The notes under the pieces are model-generated. The model ran no database searches, was not told where the DNA came from, and was given only the letters and a program-made list of their open reading frames with translations. Both the position numbers and the translations under genes were made by a program. A stretch of 64,000 nt of DNA from Streptomyces sp. NBC_00490 (GTDB taxonomy: Bacteria; Actinomycetota; Actinomycetes; Streptomycetales; Streptomycetaceae), in contig NZ_CP107869.1 of the NCBI RefSeq assembly GCF_036013645.1, positions 2,790,001 to 2,854,000 on the forward strand, written 5' to 3'. Positions 56,466-64,000 of this stretch are shown here, piece after piece (within the stretch, counting starts at the first letter, position 1; the number at the start of each line of letters is the position of its first letter).

Positions 56466-56687
56466 GTGGCCGGGGCTCCTGGTTCGGGTCGGGCGGTCAC
56501 GAGGAAACGTACAGAAGGTGTCGGGCGGAGGGGTGTACCGCGCGCTTCCTACGCGTACTGCGTTCTAGGCCAAGGATGCCAGCACGTACGGGTGTTCCGG
56601 GAACGCCGGGGGTGTGGGGGTTCTGGAAGGAGAGGGGGTGGGTCACTCACACGGGTGAGAAACGGGGCGCGCTCGGAGTGAGCGGGG

Positions 56688-57461
56688 TCACTCGGGAGCC
56701 CGAGCGGCCCCGAACGGCAGCGACCGCGCGACCTCACTCACCCTGTCCCCGTACACGGCGGCGGCCACGACAGCGACGGCATGGGCCACCAGCCCAGCCC
56801 GCCCGTTGCCCGCCACCACAGCGGCGCCCAGGGCCGCGCCCAGCGCGTGCGCGCCGGTGTCGCCGATCATCGTGCGCTCACCGAGATCCTCCGGCAGCAC
56901 GGCAGCGGCGGCGCCCACGACCGCGGCGGCCAGTCCTCCCCCGGGCCCCTCGCGCAGCATCCCCGGCACCCCGAACGCGACGACCGAACCGGCCGCCCGC
57001 CCCGGCCGCACATCCACCAGGTTGACGAAGTGCGCGGCCCCGGCGATCACCACACCCGCCAGCACCTTGTCGACGAGCCGCCCCTTGAGGAACGCCCCCG
57101 CGACGAGCCCGGCGGCCGAGATACCGAACAACTTGACGGCTCCGCTGGTGACTTCGCCTTCCCGCAACGCGCGGAGATGCGCACGGAAGCCGCGGCGCGG
57201 ATCGCCGGCGCCGACGACATCGTCGTACGCCCCACAGACCCCGGCGGCCGCCACGGCGAGCCCGGCTGCGGGGTGGACGCGAGCGGCGATGAGCGCGGCG
57301 CCCGCCGCGGAGGCGGGGCCGGCGTACAACTCGACGGTGCGCCCGGCGTAGTTCTTCCGCTCCCAACGGTCACGTCCGCCAGGAGCGGCGGCCCGCAGGG
57401 CGCTGGCGGCGGCGCGGGTGAGGACGGCGGCGAGAGCGAGGGAGAGGGGGCGGCCGATCAT
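56688..57461 (-). CDS. MraY/WecA-like membrane sugar-phosphate transferase homologue
   Basis: A 257-residue polytopic protein with about seven hydrophobic segments. The polyprenyl-phosphate glycosyl-phosphotransferase marks can be seen: KNYAGRTVELYAGPAS after TM1, the Asp pair in GAYDDVVG, NLVDVRPGRAAG (the NLxDG-like loop) and GDTGAHALGAALG. These transfer a sugar-1-phosphate from a nucleotide to undecaprenyl phosphate. It is shorter than MraY (about 360) and lacks the C-terminal HHH motif seen in WecA. It lies 84 bases after recN and near a GT4 gene, hinting at a small glycan pathway. Confidence 0.75.
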   Translation of the reverse strand: MIGRPLSLALAAVLTRAAASALRAAAPGGRDRWERKNYAGRTVELYAGPASAAGAALIAARVHPAAGLAVAAAGVCGAYDDVVGAGDPRRGFRAHLRALREGEVTSGAVKLFGISAAGLVAGAFLKGRLVDKVLAGVVIAGAAHFVNLVDVRPGRAAGSVVAFGVPGMLREGPGGGLAAAVVGAAAAVLPEDLGERTMIGDTGAHALGAALGAAVVAGNGRAGLVAHAVAVVAAAVYGDRVSEVARSLPFGAARAPE

Positions 57462-57545
57462 CCGGCCACCCTAGTCCGCACCTCCCCTGAAGGGCCCTTG
57501 TACGCGAAACGCCTTGCGCGTGAAGAACCCTGCGCGTGCAGAGCC

Positions 57546-59276
57546 CTACGCGTCCGCCCGAGCCGCCTCCAGCAACTCCTCCGCATGCGCCCGCGCGGTC
57601 TCCGAGTCCTCCTGCCCGGCGAGCATCCGGGACAACTCCCGTACCCGCTCCTCGCCTTCGAGGACCTTCACACCGGAGCGCGTGACAGAACCGTCGTTGG
57701 TCTTCTCGACCAGCAACTGCCGGTCGGCGAAGGCGGCCACCTGCGGCAGATGCGTCACGACCACGACCTGCGCGGACTTCGCCAGCTTGGCGAGCCGTCG
57801 CCCGATCTCGACCGCGGCCTTGCCACCGACGCCGGCGTCGACCTCGTCGAAGAGATAGGTCGGCACGGGATCCGTCCCCGCGAACACGACCTCGACGGCC
57901 AGCATCACGCGGGAGAGCTCACCACCGGAGGCCCCCTTGGCGATGGGCCGCGGCGGCGCCCCGGGATGCGGAGCGAGCAGCAGCTCGACCTCGTCGGCAC
58001 CGGACGGCCCGTACGCGACGGCTCGCCCGCCGACTTCGACGCCTTCCGGATCCTCGGCCTGCCGGATGTCGAAGGACACGCGCGCGTGCGGCATCGCCAG
58101 CGAGGCCAGCTCCGCGGTCACGGCGGCGGCGAACCGCGAGGCCGCCTCCACACGCGCATCCGTCAACGCCTGCGCCAGCCCGCCCAGTTCCGCCCGCAGC
58201 GCGTCCCGCTCGGCGGTCAGCTCGTCGATCCGCTCGTCGTCGCCGTCGAGTTCGGTGAGCCGCGCGGCCCCCTGCTCCGCCCAGGCCAGCACGGCGGCGA
58301 CATCCTCGCCGTACTTCCGGGTGAGCGCCGTGAGGGCCGCCCGCCGCTCCTCGACGGCAGCCAGCCGCAGCGGATCGGCGTCGAGGTCGTCGGCGTACCC
58401 CGCCAGCTCCCCCGCGACATCGCCCAGCAGGATCCCGATCTCCCCGATCCGGTCGGCGAGCGCGGACAGCGCCGGGTCGTGCGACCGTACGGCCTCAAGG
58501 GCCCGCTGGGCGCCCGCGACGAGCGTGGCGGCGTCGATGCCCTCGGGGTCCTCGGGATTCCCGGCGAGAGCGGCGTGCGCGACCGTGGCGGCGGACGACA
58601 GGGCCTCCGCGTGCCCGAGCCGCTCGGCCTCCTCCGCCAGTTCGACGTCCTCCCCGGCACGTGGCTCGACGCCGGCGATCTCGTCGAGGCCGTAGCGCAG
58701 CATGTCGGCCTCCTGGGCCCGCTCACGCGCACGTGTGGTGATCTCGTCGAGCTCCACGACCACGGCCCGCAGCCTCCGATAGGCCTCGGTGTACTTGGCC
58801 AGCGGCACGGTGACGGCGTCCCCGGCGTACCGGTCGAGCGCCTGCCGCTGCCGGGACAGCTTCAGCAGCCCCTGCTGATCCGTCTGCCCGTGCACCGCCA
58901 CCAGTTCGTCGGCGAGCTCGGCCAGCACCCCGACGGGCACGCTCCGCCCACCGACATGCGCCCGGGACCGCCCCTCGGCGGAAACGGTACGGCTGATGAG
59001 CAGCGCCCCGTCATCGAGCTCCGCCCCGGCCTCCTCCGCCCGCACCACGACCGAAGAGCCCGCGGGAACGCTGATCCGCCCCTCCACGACCGCCTTGTCG
59101 GCCCCGATCCGCACGAGCGCCGGGTCCGCCCGCCCGCCGAGCAGCAGCCCCAGGCTGGTGACCACCATGGTCTTGCCCGCACCCGTCTCACCCGTGACAG
59201 CGGTGAACCCGGGCGACAGCTCGACGACCGCGTCGTCGATGACTCCGAGCGACCGTATCCGCATCTCTTCCAGCAC
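57546..59276 (-). CDS. recN: DNA repair protein RecN
   Basis: A 576-residue SMC-like ATPase. MRIRSLGVIDDAVVELSPGF opens the protein, P-loop GETGAGKTMV follows, coiled-coil arms span about 150-350, and the C-terminal ATPase half has AKGASGGELSRVMLAVE (signature) and YLFDEVDAGVGGKAA (Walker B). It acts in double-strand break repair. Start GTG 59276 is preferred: AAGG eight bases upstream. It follows nadK with about 150 bases between, which hold a dispersed repeat. Confidence 0.95.
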   Translation of the reverse strand: MLEEMRIRSLGVIDDAVVELSPGFTAVTGETGAGKTMVVTSLGLLLGGRADPALVRIGADKAVVEGRISVPAGSSVVVRAEEAGAELDDGALLISRTVSAEGRSRAHVGGRSVPVGVLAELADELVAVHGQTDQQGLLKLSRQRQALDRYAGDAVTVPLAKYTEAYRRLRAVVVELDEITTRARERAQEADMLRYGLDEIAGVEPRAGEDVELAEEAERLGHAEALSSAATVAHAALAGNPEDPEGIDAATLVAGAQRALEAVRSHDPALSALADRIGEIGILLGDVAGELAGYADDLDADPLRLAAVEERRAALTALTRKYGEDVAAVLAWAEQGAARLTELDGDDERIDELTAERDALRAELGGLAQALTDARVEAASRFAAAVTAELASLAMPHARVSFDIRQAEDPEGVEVGGRAVAYGPSGADEVELLLAPHPGAPPRPIAKGASGGELSRVMLAVEVVFAGTDPVPTYLFDEVDAGVGGKAAVEIGRRLAKLAKSAQVVVVTHLPQVAAFADRQLLVEKTNDGSVTRSGVKVLEGEERVRELSRMLAGQEDSETARAHAEELLEAARADA

Positions 59277-59337
59277 GGTGAAGACCTTACGAGGTAAGAG
59301 CGGCCAAGTGCGAGGCACCCTGTCACCCAGGGGAGGG

Positions 59338-59398
59338 AAGCGCCCCGAAGGGGCGCGGGGAACTGCGCGAGCAACCACAATGCACCCGCACCCGCCGA
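59338..59398. repeat. dispersed Streptomyces intergenic repeat
   Basis: The segment starts with a perfect hairpin GCGCCCC-GAA-GGGGCGC (59340-59356) and continues GGGGAACTGCGCGAGCAACCAC, given here in its first 20 bases as GGGGAACTGCGCGAGCAACC. I recognise this hairpin plus GGGGAACTGCGCGA pattern as a repeat found many times between Streptomyces genes. One copy lies here, between nadK and recN. Confidence 0.65.
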
Positions 59399-59425
59399 CG
59401 CTCCCCGGACACCCCCCGCAGCCGG

Positions 59426-60331
59426 CTAGTGCGGCGCCCCCCGCCACCCGGACACCGGCAGCGCGAATTTCGCCACAAGCCGGTCGGTAAAGGACGCATG
59501 ATGCAGTCGAGCCAACCGCACCGGCACAGCCCCCCGCCGCACCTCGACCCTGGCCCCGGGCGGCAGCTCAACCGTCCGCCGCCCGTCGCACCACAGCACC
59601 CCCGGCGGAATATGTGGCAGAACCTCCACAGCCAACACAGAATCCGGCGACGTCACCAACGGCTTCGCGAACAGCGCGTGCGCACTGATCGGCACCATCA
59701 GCAACGCCTCCACCTCGGGCCACACCACAGGCCCACCGGCGGAGAAGGCGTACGCGGTGGACCCGGTCGGAGTCGACAGCACGATCCCGTCGCACCCGAA
59801 CCCCGTCACCGGCCGGCCGTCGATCTCCAGCACGACCTCGAGCAGCTTCTCCGCGCCGGCCTTCTGCACCGCCGCCTCGTTCAGCGCCCAGTCCGTGTGG
59901 ACAATGTCCCCGTTGCTGTGCACGACGACATCGACGGTCATCCGCTCCTCGACCTCGTACGACTTCGTGACCACCCGGTCGACGACCTTGTCGAGATCAT
60001 CCCGTTCGGCCTCGGCGAGGAACCCGACGCGCCCGAGGTTGACGCCGAGCATCGGCACCCCGGAGGCCCGGGCGAACTCGGCCCCCCGCAGCAGCGTCCC
60101 GTCCCCGCCCAGCACGATCAGCAGCTCGCACCCGTCGAGGCACAGCGGAGTCGCCTCCTTGACCAGCTCCACCTCGTCCGGCAACGGCAGGTCGGCGGCC
60201 TCGTACTCGAGCACGCGCACGCCGATGCCCTCGCGCAGCAGGCCCTTCACCACCAGCTCGGCGCTGCGGATGGCCGCCGGCCGCCCGGTGTGGGCGAGCA
60301 GGAAAACAGTACGAGCTCGGTTCTGGGTCAA
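59426..60331 (-). CDS. nadK: NAD kinase
   Basis: A 301-residue NAD kinase. The motif LGGDGTLLRGAEFARASGVP includes the Asp that acts as base; GRVGFLAE, LNEAAVQ and the C-terminal GSTAYAFSAGGPVV with the triglycine-type NAD binding area follow. It phosphorylates NAD to NADP. The start is TTG 60331, and its first two bases overlap the tlyA stop as TTGA, so the two are translated together. Confidence 0.93.
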   Translation of the reverse strand: MTQNRARTVFLLAHTGRPAAIRSAELVVKGLLREGIGVRVLEYEAADLPLPDEVELVKEATPLCLDGCELLIVLGGDGTLLRGAEFARASGVPMLGVNLGRVGFLAEAERDDLDKVVDRVVTKSYEVEERMTVDVVVHSNGDIVHTDWALNEAAVQKAGAEKLLEVVLEIDGRPVTGFGCDGIVLSTPTGSTAYAFSAGGPVVWPEVEALLMVPISAHALFAKPLVTSPDSVLAVEVLPHIPPGVLWCDGRRTVELPPGARVEVRRGAVPVRLARLHHASFTDRLVAKFALPVSGWRGAPH

Positions 60332-61143
60332 CGCGGCCCCTCCGCCACTGCACGGTCAACGTCGGCCGGATCCAGGGCGGGTGCCCCGGCGTGCAGCCAC
60401 AGAAAGTATTCGACATTGCCCGAGGGTCCGGGCAACGGGCTTGCCGTGACCCCCTTCACCCCGAGCCCGAGTTCCCATGCCTTCTCGGCCACACCGCGCA
60501 CGGCCTCCGCCCGCAGCTGCGGACTCCGTACGACTCCCCCACTGCCCAGCCGTTCCTTCCCCACCTCGAACTGCGGCTTGACCATCATCACCAGGTCGGC
60601 GTCCGGCTTCACGCACCGCTCCAAGGCGGGCAGCACCAGCCCGAGCGGAATGAAGGACAGATCCCCCACTACAAGATCCACGGGCTTCCCATCGATCGCT
60701 TCAAGCGTCAACTCGCGTACGTTCGTACGGTCCTTGACGGTGACGCGTTCATCGCTCTGGAGAGTCCACGCGAGTTGCCCGTACCCGACGTCGACGGCGA
60801 CGACGTGCGCGGCCCCCGACCGCAGCAGCACATCGGTGAACCCGCCGGTGGACGCGCCGGCGTCCAGCGCCCGCCGCCCCTCGACCACGAGCCCCCGCGG
60901 TACGAACGCCTGCAGCGCGCCCGCAAGCTTGTGCCCGCCCCGCGACACATAGCCGGGGTCGCCGTCGTCGTCCGAGACCACGATCGCCGCCGCGGTCTCC
61001 ACCTGCGTGGCCGGCTTGGTCGCGACGGTCTTGCCGACACTGACCCGTCCGGCGGCGATCAGCTGACTGGCGTGCTCGCGCGAGCGCGCGAGCTTCCGCC
61101 GGACCAGCTCCGCGTCGAGACGTTGGCGTGCGACTCCTGCCAC
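60328..61143 (-). CDS. tlyA: TlyA-family rRNA 2'-O-methyltransferase
   Basis: A 271-residue enzyme with an N-terminal S4 RNA-binding domain (RLDAELVRRKLARSREHASQ) and a Rossmann methyltransferase domain with the SAM motif LDAGASTGGFTDVLL and PQFEVGKERL. It methylates 16S and 23S rRNA residues, and its loss gives capreomycin resistance in mycobacteria. Start GTG 61143 has AGGAG 11 bases upstream; ATG 61167 in the same frame lacks a site. Confidence 0.92.
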   Translation of the reverse strand: MAGVARQRLDAELVRRKLARSREHASQLIAAGRVSVGKTVATKPATQVETAAAIVVSDDDGDPGYVSRGGHKLAGALQAFVPRGLVVEGRRALDAGASTGGFTDVLLRSGAAHVVAVDVGYGQLAWTLQSDERVTVKDRTNVRELTLEAIDGKPVDLVVGDLSFIPLGLVLPALERCVKPDADLVMMVKPQFEVGKERLGSGGVVRSPQLRAEAVRGVAEKAWELGLGVKGVTASPLPGPSGNVEYFLWLHAGAPALDPADVDRAVAEGPR

Positions 61144-61150
61144 GTTCGGT

Positions 61151-61456
61151 TCAGCTCCTATTGCCATACGAGGGTGAAGGCGCCCTCTGCTCATACGACG
61201 ACGGGGGCGCCGGAGTTCCCGGGCGGGCGTCGAGCGCGGTGAGCGCGTCGCGCAGCCCCCGGTGTACATCCTCGTACACCTCGACGTGTCCGTCGGTGGC
61301 GAGGTGGTCGGCGTCGCCCAGCCGCTCCAGGTGGGCGTCCACCTCGGCGTTGCCGGTGGGGGTGCGGGAGACGTCCAGCGGGGCCGGGGCGGCGGGTTCG
61401 TGCCCCGGCTCCACCGCCTCCTCGAGGGTCTGCGTCTCCGGTGCTGCGTCGCTCAT
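61151..61456 (-). CDS. small acidic conserved protein
   Basis: A 101-residue protein, acidic, without membrane or signal segment. Its middle part VDAHLERLGDADHLATDGHV, then VYEDVHRGLRDALTALDA, is helical and seems conserved; the N- and C-terminal ends are Pro/Ser-rich. It is transcribed ahead of tlyA with eight bases between. I do not know a family. Coupling suggests some relation to tlyA or nadK expression only. Confidence 0.7.
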   Translation of the reverse strand: MSDAAPETQTLEEAVEPGHEPAAPAPLDVSRTPTGNAEVDAHLERLGDADHLATDGHVEVYEDVHRGLRDALTALDARPGTPAPPSSYEQRAPSPSYGNRS

Positions 61457-61484
61457 GCCCAGACGCTACCCCGAAGGGCTGGGG

Positions 61485-61490
61485 TACCGT
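61485..61490 (+). promoter_or_regulatory. -10 element of a leaderless promoter
   Basis: TACCGT ends eight bases before ATG 61499, which has no ribosome site. The short gap to the divergent gene leaves room for only one such control area. Confidence 0.4.
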
Positions 61491-61498
61491 CGATCTCG

Positions 61499-61846
61499 AT
61501 GGCCACGATCGAGGAGTGCCGCGCCGCACTCGAAAAGCTCTCCGACACCATGCAGCGCACCGAGGGGGACGTCCGCACCGCGGCGGCCATGGACCGCTCG
61601 GTCAGCTGCCGGATCACCGACCTCGACACCACCTTCGTCGGCCGGATGACGAACGGCCGGATCGTGGTGCACGACACGGTCCAGGGCCCGCCTCCCGAGA
61701 AGGCCCAGATCAGACTGACCATGAAGAGCGACGACCTGGTGGCCCTGGTCGACGGCGAGCTGAACTTCGCCAAGGCCTGGGGCTCGGGCCGGGTCAAGCT
61801 GGAGGCGGGCCTGCGCGACCTGCTCCAGCTGCGGAAGCTCCTGTAG
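61499..61846 (+). CDS. SCP2 sterol-binding-like protein
   Basis: A 115-residue protein of the SCP2 sterol-binding fold (VSCRITDLDTTFVGRMTNGR, MKSDDLVALVDGELNFAKAW with the pocket-lining GSGRVKLEAG). These bind hydrophobic ligands; in actinobacteria their ligand is not settled. It stands alone, one base from the convergent ABC ATPase stop. Confidence 0.85.
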   Translation: MATIEECRAALEKLSDTMQRTEGDVRTAAAMDRSVSCRITDLDTTFVGRMTNGRIVVHDTVQGPPPEKAQIRLTMKSDDLVALVDGELNFAKAWGSGRVKLEAGLRDLLQLRKLL

Positions 61847-61847
61847 C

Positions 61848-62687
61848 TCAGGAGGCCTCGGCGGCGGCCACCTTCCGCACGTCCGTCTTCCTGTCCTCCA
61901 CCCGCGCCTTCCGCGCCGCCGGCACCACCAGCGGCGTCGCCGTCTCCGGGTCGTCGATGACCTGGCAGCGCAGCCCGAAGACCTCCTCGACCAGCTCGGC
62001 CGTGACGATGTCGTTCGGCGCCCCCTCGGCGATGACGCTGCCGTCCTTCAGGGCGATCAGATGCGTGGCGTACCGGGCGGCGTGGTTGAGGTCGTGGAGC
62101 ACGGCCACCAGCGTGCGGCCCTGTTCCTCGTGCAGCTCGGCGCAGAGGTCGAGGACGTCGATCTGGTGCTGGATGTCGAGATAGGTCGTCGGCTCGTCCA
62201 GGAGCAGCAGCGGGGTCTGCTGGGCGAGCGCCATGGCGATCCACACCCGCTGGCGCTGACCGCCGGACAGCTCGTCGACGTACCGGTCCGCGAGCTCGGC
62301 GACCCCGGTCTGCGCCATCGACTCCTGCACGACCCGCTCGTCCTCGGTCGACCACTGGCGCAGGATGCCCTGGTGCGGGTAGCGGCCGCGGCCCACCAGG
62401 TCGGCGACGGTGATCCCGTCGGGCGCGATGGACGACTGCGGCAGCAGGCCCAGCGTCCGCGCGACCTTCTTCGCGGGCATCGACTGGATGACCTGACCGT
62501 CGAGCAGCACCCGCCCCTGGTTCGGCTTCAGCATCCGCGACAGCGCCCTCAGCAGGGTGGACTTGCCGCACGCGTTCGGGCCGACGATCACGGTGAAGGA
62601 GTTGTCGGGGATCTCCACCGACAACTGCTCGGCGATGACGCGCTGGTCGTAGGCCAGGGTGACGTTCTCGGCGGAGAGGCGGTTCAC
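61848..62687 (-). CDS. siderophore ABC transporter ATPase (FecE/FhuC type)
   Basis: A 279-residue ATPase with Walker A GPNACGKST, Q-loop LLPQSS, signature LSGGQRQRVWIAMALA, Walker B LLLLDEPTTYLD and H-loop AVLHDLNHA. It powers import of ferric siderophores. The start GTG 62687 has GAAGGAG four bases upstream; a longer form from ATG 62768 would be coupled (ATGA) to the permease stop, so either is possible. A C-terminal basic/charged tail follows the core. Confidence 0.9.
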   Translation of the reverse strand: MNRLSAENVTLAYDQRVIAEQLSVEIPDNSFTVIVGPNACGKSTLLRALSRMLKPNQGRVLLDGQVIQSMPAKKVARTLGLLPQSSIAPDGITVADLVGRGRYPHQGILRQWSTEDERVVQESMAQTGVAELADRYVDELSGGQRQRVWIAMALAQQTPLLLLDEPTTYLDIQHQIDVLDLCAELHEEQGRTLVAVLHDLNHAARYATHLIALKDGSVIAEGAPNDIVTAELVEEVFGLRCQVIDDPETATPLVVPAARKARVEDRKTDVRKVAAAEAS

Positions 62688-62764
62688 GGTGCTCCTTCGG
62701 GTGTTCCGGTTCGCCCGGGTGTTGTTGGTCGCCGAGCCGCTCACGTCCGGCTTGCGCGAGCCGC

Positions 62765-63802
62765 TCATATCCGGCCCGCCTTCCGCTCGGTGACCAGCAG
62801 CCACAGCAGATAGACACCGCCGAGCACACCGGTGACCACGCCCACCGGCATCTGGTCGGCGCCGAAGACCTTCTGCGAGATCCAGTCGGCACCGACCAGC
62901 AGGGCGGCGCCCATGCACAGCGAGGGCAGCAGGTTCGGGCCGGGCGAGCGGGTCAGGCGCCGGGCGAGCTGCGGCGCGGTGAGCGCCACGAAGCTGACCG
63001 GACCGGCGGCGGCCGTCGCGGACGCGGTGAGCAGGACGGCGGCGATCATCAGCAGCCCGCGCACCCGCTCCACGCGCACCCCGAGGGCGTACGACACGTC
63101 GTCGCCCATCTCCATCATCCGCAGCCCGCGCGCATTGGCGAGGACGAGCGGTACGAGGACGGCACACAGCCCGAGCAGCGGCCACACCTGCTCCCAGTCA
63201 CGGCCGCTGAGCGACCCGGTCATCCAGACCATCGCCCGGGCCGCGTCGGTGATGTCGGACACGGTCATCAGATAGCCGTTGACCGCCGTGAGGATCGCGG
63301 ACACACCGATGCCGACCAGCACCAGCCGGTATCCGTGCACACCCTGCTTCCACGCGAGCAGATAGATGGCGAGCCCCGCCACCAGACCGCCCACCAGCGC
63401 CCCGACGGTGACCTCGGCCGCGCTCCCGGAGAACAGCACGATCATCACGAGCGCACCGGCCGTCGCCCCCTGTCCGAGACCGAGGATGTCCGGGCTGCCC
63501 AGCGGGTTGCGGGACACGGCCTGGAATAGCGCGCCGCCGAGCCCGAGCGAGGCGCCGACCAGCAGCCCGACCAGGACCCGGGGCAGCCGCAGCTCGTTGA
63601 CGATGAACTCCTGGCCCGCGTTCCCGTTGCCGAGCAGCGTCTTGAGCACGTCGCCGGCCGGGATCGGGAAGTCGCCGGTGCCGATGAGCACGACACTCGC
63701 GGTGAGCGCGGCCGCCAGCAGCAGGAGGACGACGGTGAAGGCACGGACGTCGAGGCGGACCGACAGCCCGCCCGGCGTCCTGATGGCACGGTTGGTCTTC
63801 AC
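62765..63802 (-). CDS. FecCD-family iron-siderophore permease
   Basis: A 345-residue permease with about nine to ten helices. FecCD marks LRLPRVLVGLLVGASLGLGG, QAVSRNPLGSPDILGL and AGPVSFVALTAPQLARRL are present. It forms a heterodimer with the permease cut by the window end. Start GTG 63802 overlaps that gene's stop as GTGA. Confidence 0.92.
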   Translation of the reverse strand: MKTNRAIRTPGGLSVRLDVRAFTVVLLLLAAALTASVVLIGTGDFPIPAGDVLKTLLGNGNAGQEFIVNELRLPRVLVGLLVGASLGLGGALFQAVSRNPLGSPDILGLGQGATAGALVMIVLFSGSAAEVTVGALVGGLVAGLAIYLLAWKQGVHGYRLVLVGIGVSAILTAVNGYLMTVSDITDAARAMVWMTGSLSGRDWEQVWPLLGLCAVLVPLVLANARGLRMMEMGDDVSYALGVRVERVRGLLMIAAVLLTASATAAAGPVSFVALTAPQLARRLTRSPGPNLLPSLCMGAALLVGADWISQKVFGADQMPVGVVTGVLGGVYLLWLLVTERKAGRI

Positions 63803-64000
63803 AGCTGCGCCGTCCTCCGCCGTCGTACGAGAAAGATGAAGACCGGGCCACCGAGGATCGCGGTGACGATGCCGACCTGAAGTTCGGAGGGCCGGGCGAC
63901 GATCCGGCCGATGACGTCGGCGCCGAGCAGCAGCACGGGCGACAGGACGGTCGCGTACGGCATGATCCAGCGCAGGTCGGGCCCGGTGAAGGAGCGCACG
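63799..64000 (-). CDS. second FecCD permease, C-terminal end (partial)
   Basis: Only the last 66 or so residues are in the window: a helix (LSPVLLLGADVIGRIVARPS) followed by LQVGIVTAILGGPVFIFLVRRRR, the normal C-terminus of FecCD permeases. The gene continues past 64000; the solute-binding protein is probably farther out. Confidence 0.85.
   Translation of the reverse strand, partial: VRSFTGPDLRWIMPYATVLSPVLLLGADVIGRIVARPSELQVGIVTAILGGPVFIFLVRRRRTAQL

Noticed and set aside
56445..56681. Small plus-strand frames between the GT4 and MraY-like genes
   Set aside because: Composition is random Arg/Gly-rich and no ribosome site fits; the 222-base gap is treated as non-coding.

Overview
This window looks like chromosomal DNA of a Streptomyces or a very close relative. 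G+C is very high in all genes, GTG and some TTG starts are common, stop and start codons overlap (ATGA, GTGA, TTGA), and several genes appear to be read from leaderless transcripts. The gene content also fits: a streptogrisin-type protease, a SepF-like cell-division protein, Rpf/LysM secreted proteins, several WYL, PucR and NrtR-type regulators, and a dispersed intergenic repeat I recognise from Streptomyces. No PKS/NRPS cluster, prophage, transposase, CRISPR array, rRNA or tRNA was seen.

Layout. 1-9600: the tail of an alpha/beta hydrolase, a membrane protein, the streptogrisin gene, then a four-gene minus-strand operon (FAD/NAD(P)-binding protein, two LLM flavin monooxygenases, DUF1684). An orphan plus-strand cysteine-type leader peptide and a DUF5685 protein with an extreme cysteine-rich tail sit beside it, followed by the SepF-like gene. 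9600-20000: glutaryl-CoA dehydrogenase, MFS pump, PIG-V-like mannosyltransferase, PAP2 phosphatase, I78 inhibitor, a solitary cytochrome oxidase subunit I, and a WYL regulator divergent from an epoxide hydrolase across a perfect palindrome. 19800-25600: a branched-chain amino-acid-type ABC system with permease, permease and ATPase fused in one 890-residue protein, a separate LivF-like ATPase with an altered Walker A, and a divergent solute-binding lipoprotein. 25500-28600: two Rpf/LysM proteins and two conserved unknowns.

28600-33000: core genes der, plsC, cmk, tyrA and aroH. 33100-38700: DUF937, a secreted unknown, a DUF6529/Rieske pair, an NrtR-type regulator with an ADP-ribosylglycohydrolase and a palindromic operator, DUF72, and a DinB-like protein. 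39000-43600: rluB, scpB, scpA, a ribbon-helix-helix-like protein and parA. 43900-50000: alanine dehydrogenase, a STAND ATPase with TPRs, ADP-ribose pyrophosphatase and pyrG. 50300-57500: GH15, a BBE oxidoreductase, PucR, a GT4 glycosyltransferase and a MraY-like membrane transferase. 57500-61900: recN, nadK, tlyA, a small unknown and an SCP2 protein. 61848-64000: a siderophore ABC importer cut by the window end.

The stretch from der to tlyA matches the conserved actinobacterial order known from Mycobacterium tuberculosis (tlyA-nadK-recN...pyrG-NUDIX...parA-scpA-scpB-rluB-cmk-der), with Streptomyces-type insertions and without xerD or the steA/steB pair. The most unusual things seen are the orphan Cys leader next to the LLM operon and Cys-rich protein, the LivH-LivM-LivG fusion, two P-loops with Lys replaced by Arg, the parA/RHH/scpAB arrangement, and several unreported-looking palindromic operators.
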